This document shows, in pieces, positions 28,323 to 39,092 of a stretch of 64,000 bases of DNA (position 1 is its first letter; each line of letters opens with the position of its first letter). Under the pieces are notes generated by a model, which saw only the letters and a program-made list of their open reading frames with translations, ran no database searches and was not told the origin of the DNA. The DNA comes from Baylisascaris procyonis (lineage: Eukaryota > Nematoda > Chromadorea > Rhabditida > Ascarididae), in NCBI GenBank assembly GCA_037389465.1, contig JAZARR010000206.1:1240001-1304000 (forward strand), in the 5' to 3' direction. Position numbers and translations under genes: made by a program.

Positions 28323-28483
28323 TGTTTAAAAATGTCATTGAAAAAGATGAAGTTTCTGAAGTCGGATTCGAACAACGTAATTTCTTTAAACAAGATTACG
28401 CTATTGAATATCCGGAAGTAAAAAACAACTTACCGACGAATCCGAACTACGATGCTATTGATACTATGATGTCAACAGTGAAG
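28323..28483 (+). CDS. possible internal exon of the same unidentified gene
   Basis: An open frame opens just after an in-frame stop (TGA at 28319-28321) and ends at the donor-like GTGAAG/GTAATG. It reads KNVIEKDEVSEVGFEQRNFF and then YAIEYPEVKNNLPTNPNYDA. The only AG near its start is in TTTTTGAG (28315-28322), a weak acceptor, so the 5' edge is uncertain. The end is in phase 0 and joins in frame to the next candidate at 28550. Acidic and aromatic residues are frequent and no known domain is recognised. Confidence 0.3.
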
Positions 28484-28549
28484 GTAATGTTGAATATAAA
28501 TGTTATAAGAATGTGACAAAACTTCCTTTTCAATATTTACCAACTCTAG

Positions 28550-28714
28550 AAATGGGCGAATACTCCAACTGGCGCAAATGTCCAATCGATTAAACTCACC
28601 AAACATCGAGTACCTTCACTGTACCATTCAGTTGAAATATGCAACAAATTCCATATCAGATCTAATTTCTCCAATTGGAACTGCAATTTTTCTACGATTC
28701 AGCAGTTAATAAAG
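28550..28714 (+). CDS. possible internal exon with a WNC motif
   Basis: A good acceptor (CCAACTCTAG, ending at 28549) is followed by 55 open codons and the donor-like ATAAAG/GTGCAG. The frame is in phase with the preceding candidate. It contains SIKLTKHRVPSLYHSVEICN and then FHIRSNFSNWNCNFSTIQQ. The segment with a Cys, a Phe and WNC is faintly like the amino-terminal region of Wnt ligands (CxxxFxxxxWNC). However, the spacing is three residues longer than in typical Wnts, the preceding conserved cysteine is absent, and no other Wnt exons were found. A Wnt identity is therefore only a weak possibility. Confidence 0.35.
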
Positions 28715-29221
28715 GTGCAGATTGGTTGACACAATATGTGCTTTCGAATTTCACTCAACTGATTCTACAAATGCTTCGTTTTTCTTAGACAATTGAGTCA
28801 TTTAAAAATCCTATTGACATAAAATACGTATGTTTTTGCCGCATCCAGGTTACTGTTTCTGTCTCATTTTGAAATTATTTATTAAGGTTATTGATGGTAT
28901 ACGAGGTTATCCTATGGTTCACACTATACACATCGAATTTCAGAACTTCTTCTTTATTTATTCTCAACTGCGACTACCACGCAGACAGACATACACGCGC
29001 GGATGTGCATAATCACAGACACGATTTCGTGACGCAAATCAGCGGAAAAGAGTAAAATTCAAAATCATAAATAAAAATTTCTGTAAAAAATGGCTAAACA
29101 CATGATAGAATGAAATTGATGCAGTAAAATCGGCAAATAATAAAAAACAATGCAATAAAAAATAACAAATTATAAAACACATAGCTAGGCTCCATCGACA
29201 AAGAAATAGATAAGATGTGAG

Positions 29222-29345
29222 AATTGCGTGCGTCTATGTGCTTCTTATGTGTCTATGTGTGCGCATTTGTGTTCATGTATGTGCTTTCGTGTAGTGCATG
29301 TATTTATGAACGTATGTTTTTACGTACAGCCATCTCTATGTTTGT
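29222..29345. repeat. degenerate TG-rich low-complexity stretch
   Basis: Irregular repeats of GTGTCTATGTG, TGTGCG and TATGT type on the plus strand. This is a decayed microsatellite with no coding potential seen. Confidence 0.7.
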
Positions 29346-32300
29346 ATCTCTGTAGATGCAAGTGTATCGGGCAGTTTAAATCGCGTGCTACGATATTCGA
29401 CTAGCTATAATCTCATTAACCTCGCTTTCGATCTGATTAATCCTCATCTGTATCAGTGTTGAAGATTTCACCAACTACTGAACTTGCAGAAATAAAAAAA
29501 GCACTTTTTTGATTGTAAATATGAAAAGATAAGTGCATTATATGACACCATGATCGTTGTTGAGCATTTTTGAGCATTTCAACACAATCTAGAAAATTAT
29601 TATTCGACGACATGCGATGTGCATGTAAATTTTGTGCGAATTATATTTATGCTGCCACAAACTATTGTTCAGGGCACCATCTATAAATCCGTTTAAATTT
29701 GATGGATAAATCTGGCGGTTAAAAGATACTATATTCACCTTATTTCATAGATCTAGCTTTATTACTCTTGAATTGAAGCAATTGGGTAGACAAATGGGCG
29801 TCTACCTACACCGCAACATACATATGGAAATGACCTAGCCATAATTTGCTTCGTAAATGCAAATGTGCAACAATGAAAGAAAAAAGAGAATTTATTTACT
29901 TTTCACAGCTATTCTTAAGGCTATATATTTATCAGTATGTAATATTACAGATTTTTTTATCAATAATCATGCTTCATGAAAAAGTGTTCGTCATTTCCTG
30001 AGAAGCAGAGAACTGAAAATCTTGCAGAAATATTTCTGGAATTTCTAAGACAGCAAAAAAAAAAAAGATTACTGACTATGCGAAATAATTCGCTAGCTAT
30101 TATTTAGACGGTGATAATTATTATAAATAGCTATAGTAACCTTCTCATTTACTCTTTAACAATACCTTTCCTCAGAAAAGCATTTCGATCATGATGTTAC
30201 TAAATGCAATAGTTTTTTTTTAGTTTCGTTTTCATGCTTAGAGAGCTTTTAAATTAAAATACTGCTCCGTATCCTGCATCCTATTTTGAAATGTGAGCAC
30301 CCCAATGGAAGGTCTTTGGATCTTTTCTCTTCACAGTTTACTTTGATAGAAATTTTCCGGCCATTCCAAATTACGTGCAGATAACTTAGTTTGATTAACC
30401 TCTTCCTGACGCTGTGATCGATTTCCATACGTTACAGAATGATCTTCCTGCGTCCCGTTGGTGGGTAAATATCTCACGGTTAGGTATTTTTCACGACAAA
30501 TGGAGCTTTGCCTTAGCTTCATAATGAATGCCCTTCGAGACTAAATACTTTGTCTGTTCCATTGCTCGACAATGGACTTGGGGTACGAGTGGTGCAATCT
30601 GCCCAACTTTTCAGTGCTCGGAGGTTTTCAAGAAAAAAAGCTAAAGAATCCTATTGTATACTATAAGCATGAAAAAATAAATGCTTAAACCTTCATACGA
30701 AAATCTTGGTTCTATTCTCGAATGCTGCTATCAAGTTTGGTTCATCATGCTGATATAAATATCGTTGAAAACGTTCAGAAATGTTTCACTTGTATCGCTT
30801 TTTGTGAAGTATTTCTTGATGCCTTACATCATAAACTGTATAGTCCAATTTAAAATATATTCAATTTGCCGCTATTGAACATTACTGATTTCACTCGAAT
30901 TTTCCTTGATTTGATAGAAAGCAAAAAGCAAAATCTTTTTTTTCCTTCATAACCTTTACAAGAGTTTTGGATTGAATATCATGTTTCATAAATTTCATTT
31001 CTGAATTATCTCATTATCGATTCTCACATCGTCTAGATTCGTTAATACGAAAAATCTTTCCATCATCACGAGCAGACTTGATTCTTTCGATCTCCATTCC
31101 ATTTGCATTTATCTTTATTGAAGTCTGCTCTCCCTTACTTCATTTAATGGTTTGCACCTCTATTACACCTCTCGAGATTTCTTAAAATTTATGTTGTTGC
31201 ATATTAGATTCGCAAAATTGATTAAAGAAAATTCTACACATCATGTCTTTACGGTCATTACGTTCTTTTTGCCAGTTTTCAGATTTCTTTGTTTATTTGT
31301 GATTAAGGTCTTTACTGTTATGATAATGCAATGCCGCGAAGAATGAAAGTAGAGTGATTGTTGAGTTGAATATTAGATAGAGACGTATGACCTTTATATT
31401 ATAAATACGATACTGCTGTGAGGAGAGGAGGGAGACGTGGGGAGTTATAGAGATTTTTTTGATAAACTGGGAATTGGAATGGGCAGGGAATTGAGGTTAC
31501 ACCTTTTTTGGTAGCATAATATAGGCCATATCAATGCGTATAGTATTCCTACAACGATGGATATACCCATGCAAAGCTAACAACGGTATGAAGTTTTTTT
31601 TACACTCGATGCACCATTCATCGAATTGCTCAATAGAACGCTAAGAGATAAATCAATATGAGGCAAATGATGGCAAAGTTGGAATAAATAAACAATTTTT
31701 GATTGCGCTCATCAATGAAATCATTGTGTTGTTATTGCTAAATATAGGCCAACTAAGGCAAAAATTCTTTTTACTTTCTTCTCATCTCTAATTATCGAGT
31801 ACAATTGAATGACCTACACTCACAACAATTTCGAGTGCAAATAGAATAGCGTTGCTAATTTTTTTACCAATTTAAACCATTCTTTTAATTCAGAACTCGT
31901 GTAGAAATTATTGACTTATATAGCGTAAGGCAACGAATGATTTCTTTCATCGGAGAGCAATTTTTCGAAGCACAAATTTTAGGCTATTTGAATATCCCAT
32001 ACATGCTAATTTTTGCTACGCCCCTTTTTGATAATATTCTAAAAGCTCTTTCTTATATAATCAGTTTATTAGCTGTGCAATGTTAATTCACTGAAAACAT
32101 TTTCAGGACGAGGGAATGTTTGCAGTAAAAACCGAAAAGAAAAAAGTTTCTCTATAGGTAAGCAGTACTATGAAGATAACATCATACAATCCTCTAGTGA
32201 CATATTGCAAGCAATCAATCATTTGCTATAGATTTTATTATTTGCTTTCTTTAGCAAGAAAAATTTTTACATAAAAAAAACGCTGCATGTGACCTCAAAA

Positions 32301-32410
32301 TGCACTATTTTATAAGGATGGTTTAAATGCTGAAGAAGGCAACGAGCGTACTGCTCAGGCAGAGCTCGATTAGATCATTCCTAGTCATAAATTGAGGGGA
32401 ACGTCTAGTT

Positions 32411-32413
<3 letters not shown>

Positions 32414-32495
<82 letters not shown>
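32414..32495. repeat. (AT)n microsatellite, the longest in the window
   Basis: About 41 uninterrupted AT units. Such a tract can extrude a cruciform and is likely to vary in length between individuals or assemblies. Confidence 0.95.
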
Positions 32496-32497
<2 letters not shown>

Positions 32498-32707
32498 CGA
32501 AGTGCAGATGCAATTAAATAAGCAGATAGTTCTAACGTGTGCTGTGATGGGTAAATAGTTGTAACTCTCACCTTTAGCTCTACTTAAAAAACTGCGTTAT
32601 CCGAATTTTAAAGTTCCTCAATTAATCTTTGGCTATGAATAATAAATAATCCGTCACTTGAGACAGCATTTCCTCATTAAATTTGCACATTTTTAGATAG
32701 TTTTCAG

Positions 32708-32845
32708 CTTTCACAAAAAGCCAGTTTTGACGACGCCACATCGGCTTCCAAGTATTATAGGTGTGCTCAGCCATGTGAGATAATTACTGGATGCAACAGA
32801 GAAATTTTGTGCCAGTACTCTACAACAGGTGTGATCCTAATATAA
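32708..32845 (+). CDS. possible terminal exon, short cysteine-rich tail
   Basis: After the acceptor TTTTCAG (ending at 32707) a frame runs 45 codons to TAA at 32843-32845. It reads LSQKASFDDATSASKYYRCA and then PCEIITGCNREILCQYSTTG, with four cysteines in 16 residues. It lies on the same strand as the candidates at 24.1-28.7 kb and could be the end of that gene, but no exon bridges the 4 kb between. No family is recognised. It lies 570 bp beyond the 3' end of the oppositely oriented transporter gene. Confidence 0.25.
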   Translation, partial: LSQKASFDDATSASKYYRCAQPCEIITGCNREILCQYSTTGVILI

Positions 32846-33415
32846 TCTCTTTAACAATGATCATTTCGGGTGTGAATTACTGACTGTTAAAAATATATTA
32901 CCATAGAATATATATTTCAATTCTATTCTGTAGTCGATCAAAAACAACCAGCGAATAAATCTGACATAAGGACTCGCGCAAAGTGCCAGTCGCTTACGGA
33001 AGAGTATAAGACGTAGTGTTACTTGCGAGTCTTCAGATTTCAAATGATTGCATCCCATCTCTTCAATTCATCTCATCGTTTTTAAATACTCACAATTGGA
33101 ATAATAGAAGATTTTGGAAGAAAATGTAGTCAGCTAGACACTCTAACGCCAATTCCCATAAGTATTCAACCAATACCAATTCGAACTTATATTCCAATAA
33201 GGGAAAGGCAGCTAGAAAGAATGTTCATGAGGTAAATTTGTGAAAATAATAGATGGTAGAAAGTGGACAATGGAAAGAAATAGAGAATTAGTTAACCAAG
33301 AAAAATAATAAATCCATTAAAAGAATGTAATATTTACCTGACTATTACGATTTCGACTAAGTCATCATTCAATCGCCAAATCACAATAGTATTATCGCAT
33401 ATAGAATGCTCTATA

Positions 33416-36400
33416 TTACAAATTATTTACAGCGGAATTTCCGTCATTTGCATTACGTTTTCTTGATAATGAACAACAACTGGATGGAATGCTGCCTCTA
33501 GGCATTTCATTGCTTAAAGCTCCGTGCTTTGTTTCTGGAAGAAAAGCATCGAAGAGGACGACGTCGAGGAGTGCCATCGAGATTATAATAGCATATGGCA
33601 TCGAGGAATGCAATGTCGACTGAAAGAAATTTCTCTTTCTATAAGGAATAAGATGGTGCTCAAAAACTGTTGTTCATTGACTGCAATTTTAGCAGTCAAG
33701 TATTTATACATATGATTTTCATCTCACAATCGTCATGGCGCTTATGAGCTTCTTTTGCATTTCACAGTTTCTCAGTTACCTTCTCATTTCTGAGTTTCTT
33801 CCTAATTATATTTTGTGGACGACCTGTTTGTCCGTCCATCGGTGTGTCTGCATATTTCTACTTGAAATCTATTGAACCGATGTGGGAGAAGTTTCAGGAA
33901 CTGACATCCAGCTTCCATACTACGAAATCGGTTCATACAGCTCTGGTCAACATATATATACAGATGTTAAGTCGCAGAACAACGAATCCCTTACGACATT
34001 CATAAGAGCGGTCGGATTAATCAAACAAGTAAAGAAATGTGCTAGAGAAGCTGATACGATATTGATTTTTACATGCCGTTTACGTGTCCAATCACTTTCA
34101 TAATTTACCAACAAAAACTTAAATATGCAGATTTGTTTCTTTTTACAAAAGATTTGTTTTTCTTCGATCCGAAAAATGCAAAACGTGAAATGTATGCAAA
34201 CTTTTTGACCTGTTTAAATGCTTATAACTACTTTCGAAGTTGATGGATCACCGTGAAATATGACAGAGGAGAGGAGATGATCTTGTAATGCATAGTTTAC
34301 CTGTCAAATTTCACAACTCAACCTATTTTTTAGTTACGACTGCCGGACACACGGGTGGACACATAAGAAATGGATATGAACGTAAGGAGAAAAAGCATTA
34401 TTCGACTTATTTATTTTTTGTTCGTAAATGATGTTCAAACGAGTGGAACGCAACGACGTATCTTGTTGCAACTGCAAGCTTCTCCACTTATTTGAACAGT
34501 CGCTGTTTGAAAAAAAAAAAAAAAAAGATGCACTCTCCTGTGAGGCAAATGGCATTTACCTAATTTTTTTTTTGAGGTTATTTATTTTTATTTTATGGTT
34601 TTCGTTATGTCAAAAATTTTTAGTTCTATTACAACTGCAACAATTTATTTGCCTATTCATCCATTATTATGCGCATTCATAAATTCGCTTTAGTAAAGAA
34701 TACTATAGCGATGTCACATCTTTGCGTATGTATGGGTGTATTTGCGTACATGTTCGGCACTTAAAATCATTGCCAAATTTCACACTCAGGCAAAAAAAAA
34801 GTGTACAACTTTTAGATCGGTTGAATTTTTATTTGATAACGACTAGCTCATAGAAAAAATAATCTTTCATAAATGTTTTGTGTGAATTGTCAACCCACCA
34901 AAATATAAGGACGTCTTACCTCCATATTATATATGTTGAAAAGTTGTGGAAATGGTTGAATAAATGAACGAGTGAAATATAAAAACGCATAATGTACCAA
35001 TTTCTCTTGCACATTTATCCACTTGATTACTGTCAGCTAAGGCATTCACTAATTAAACTCAAAAAATTTTGCATAAAATTCATTTAATTTAGAGTGGAAT
35101 TAGCAGAAAGCTAATATTTTCTTAGAATCTGCTCAAGATTTTTGTGACATTCTCAAGACCTTATTTTTATGGAAAACTATTCGTTGAAGTTGAGATAAAT
35201 GTCGAATTAAGTTTTCTCGAAATATTTCCTCGCTGCTATAGTGTATCCGGATGCGGATAAAATACCGATTGCGAAATACCGACTGCCAAAACGCTGAGTT
35301 GTCCAGACATCCACTGCCAAAGTGCTGACCCGCTAAAATGCCGACTAGGAAAATGCGAACCCGTTTACTGGGAAAGTATTTACTGTAAAAAGCAAGTAGG
35401 CCCTCGTTGAGCGTATATAAATTAATCAGTGATAAAGTCCAGAAATTCCTAAAAATACTTCGAAGGTCTTCTAAATTTTTAAAATTCAGAGAAAACTTCG
35501 AAGTTCTGAGCTTTGGGAACTTTTTTACCGTTTTTTGCATCCATGAGATTGTGCTGTTATTCCACATTCTGATATTTTTCACTATGCAATTTGTTCGTTC
35601 ATTATTGCATTTATGCGATAGTTTTTTTTTTTTTTTTAGATTAATGTCATCCATACACAAAGTTTCAAGTAAACGTTTTCAGTTATATTTAGAATAAACA
35701 TATTTGGAACTTAACAAATGCAGTTGTGTTTAAAAACGAATGAAGAATATTGGAAAATACCGTAAGTTAACAAGGTTGTTACTTCAAAAGTACCCTCTTT
35801 GAAAAACCATGCTTATTCAACCGGTGCTCGACTGCATCAACATCAATGAAAATGTTATCGACCTCTGCTACGCTCGCGTCCCACCATAAAGCATAGACGA
35901 AAACGGATAGAAACTGATAGGAGAAAGCATAGAATCGTTGTCGATTAAAATAATCTCGGACTGATTGATTATCTCGGCGGATTGCCTCTAACTTATGTGC
36001 ATAAATTTCTTTTGGTGCTTTTCTTCGTTATTAATCTTTGAGTTCATTGAATCCATTTGTCATTCCGTTTATTTTTATTGTTTCTATGAAATCGAATAAT
36101 GCAAAACATTTCCATAAAGTATAAAATGGATTAGCAAAAAAAAAAAAAAAATGAACGAGAAAATTCCGATATCACATCCATTTTGATCAACGATGTTTTC
36201 GCTTCCACTGTTTGTTTTTTTTTTGACTCCTCTTCGCACAATCATACTAAAGCACAAATTTTTGTCCGATGCAAACGCATTGCTTTCATTTGCAGTTTCT
36301 TTTGAGGAAAGTCATTTCACGCTTGTTTTCCCAATACATTTAGTGCATTTTCGCTCCATTTAATGCGCTTTTGTGTTATATGCATGAATGAATTACGTAT

Positions 36401-39022
36401 ACCATGTGCATGAGTGCTACCGTATTAATGAGTTATTGCGTCAATGCAATCATAGACAAACCAGGTGCACAATTAAATAAAACGACATGCAAATGTTATC
36501 TTCGTTCATCAAGCACCTACTTGCTTGCTTAATTTTCCTCTAAGTAGTCCCCGTAAACTGATCACTGTTTCGGCAATCTGCATTTTTGCAGTCCGTGTTT
36601 TCGCATATCGGCGTTTCAGCGAATCGACATTTTACGAAGTGGAAGTTCAGAATAATCTTTGAAATTAAAAGCTGGAGATAGGTATGCAATCTTTTTTAGA
36701 TGCTGTTTAAACAATCGGCACTTTTATGAAATGTGCTTTAATGCATACAAATGTAAATGACTTTATGTGCTCTATTTGGGCTGTAGATTGCTGGATACGT
36801 TAGCAACGAAAATACTTATAAACAAAACCATTACCATAATGAGATGTGTTGAAAATAAGAAAAACAAACCAGGTGGAAAATTTGCGGCGCAACAATACCT
36901 CCAATGCGACCCCATGTGAGTGCATGAGCGCTAGCAATGTTTCGTATTGCTGTCGGAAAAAGCTCTGCGTTTGTGATTCCATTAACCAAGAATACCGTCG
37001 CTGTCATTCCAATAGCTAGCAATGTGAATGCACGTATATGGAGTTTATATTCGAATGCACTATCTGAAAATAGTAGAATTAACCTGTTTGTTTGCGGTGC
37101 AAAATATAGAGTAAGCGTCATATCTATACGACTCGATGAGTATAAACACAAAATAGAAGAATGTATGTGAAGGATGGAACAAGCAAACATATACACTACC
37201 TATAAGCACACATATATGGCTTCCCCTCCCCCTCCCATTCTTACAATCGAGAAATGGAAAATGCTGACGTATATTGACGTCATGAAAATTGATTAAAGTG
37301 GTAAAAATTGGTGGTAGATTTTACAAAATTGTCATTATATTCGTCCTCAAGGATGGTTGATATAATGACTTTATCAAGAAAACGATATTCATTGATATAA
37401 TTGCGTAAGCGGTTCGCGCCTCATTTCCGTTTAACATATTTCGCGTTTTTCTCCTTCGAGTCACACAAATAAGACATAATATTTTAGGATTCTTGATTTA
37501 TGATGAGATTTGTTGAAATTTTGGATTCCAGATTAATATGCTTCTATTAATTCACCTTCCTAACTCTCGCTACAAGGTACAATTCTGATTTTCGCTGAGA
37601 TGTGCATTATAGGTTGATAAATGATCATAATAAATGCTTCAGTAGGACATTATTATTTATCATAGTTAAATCAGATAAGTTATCAATTCAGTGCAAAATG
37701 TTTTGCGTTTTAATTCACATTTCAAAATAAAAATGAATTCTCATAAAGAAATCTCAATGATTAAATTACGATTTCGAAATTTTCGACTTTTATCCCATGT
37801 TTTTAAAAACATTTGATAAATATAGTCGACTGAAGATAATGAAATAGTGGATATTGGTATGGATTAGTAAATAGAACAGATCGAAATAATACTATTCGGT
37901 TGGGCAAAAAATTTAAAAGAAAAAAACTGAAACGTTCTTTCCAAAGAGTTAAACAGCTTTCATTTGATATAGTTTAACTTGTATTTGGAATAAAATCATG
38001 AATAAACAGTAGGAATGCAAATATCACCAATGATAGAATTTAGTAAACTAATAAATAAAAAAGCATATTTAAAAAAGAAATAAATAACCTACCGAAATAA
38101 TTCACAAAAAGAATAAAAGCAATGCCAATAATGATTCCTAGAAGAGCGAACGTATGAATTACTTTGCGACCAATACATTTGAAAAAATGATCCACAATTG
38201 CGATTAGCATATTCAGTGCATATCGAAATAGGCCAAGTATTACGGTATTTATATATAATGAGCCTGAGATCTTCTCCAAATTGAACATCAAACCATAGCT
38301 TATTGCACCCACCGAAAAACTATAATTCAATTTCATATTGGTTATTAAATCGATAATGGCAGTATTATTCTAATTCCTTGTGCAGTGAAAATTTCTGTTT
38401 GAGGAAGACAATGAGGATGAGAAGCGAGAAGGAGTGGGGAGAGAGATGGAGGAGAGGAGGGAAGAAGAGGAGGAGGGGAGCAATAAGGAGAAGGAATGAA
38501 GTGCGAAGAAATTGCTGGAATTTTCAAATGCTCAGAACCTTTAAATGATAACTCATACAAAAAATAGTGAGCGTTTGTTTCATATTTAATAACAAAACAA
38601 CCGCGGATTAAAGTCGTAAATTCCCCTGTGGATATTTGTTTTAGGACCTTGATAGAAATTCATTCAGCGTCTTAGTTGGGGTCACACTCTTACCGTTTCA
38701 ATCCTCAGTGGTGTCAAACCTATTGGAATGTCCCTCTTGGTCGATCCTACTGCAGTGTTAACGTCAACCCTAAAAATACCAGGTAGCGGTAGATGTACGC
38801 TGAAACTTGCTAAATATCACTATAGTACGAAAATGAACGATAGCCATTAGCGATGTGCGGATGTGTTTGTTTGTGAAGCTTCCCATCCAGATATTACGGT
38901 AGGATCCTTCCAAAACTTTAGATTAATATATCCAAAACTTTAGATTAATATATCTCTTCTTTTCACAAAAAATTTAAGTCATTAAGTTAATGCCACAAAT
39001 TTCATTTATAGTCTCCCAAGCA

Positions 39023-39092
<70 letters not shown>

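Larger units (their letters stand above)
22539..33415. other. spacer between channel and transporter genes, with possible plus-strand exons
   Basis: The 5' end of the channel gene must lie in this stretch or beyond, but no convincing minus-strand signal-peptide exon was found. The stretch holds the four plus-strand exon candidates listed separately, a 23-nt palindrome (26690-26712), several pyrimidine tracts (for example near 25.92 kb and 26.56 kb), a TG-rich stretch (29222-29345) and a long (TA)n (32414-32495). The remaining sequence is featureless AT-rich DNA to my reading. Confidence 0.5.

Noticed and set aside
35133..35660. 175-codon minus-strand frame
   Set aside because: It crosses the degenerate minisatellite and an A/T run in a transporter intron, and reads as low-complexity Lys/Phe/Asn sequence.
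36937..37170. 77-codon plus-strand frame
   Set aside because: It is the antisense shadow of the transporter exon 36870-37063.
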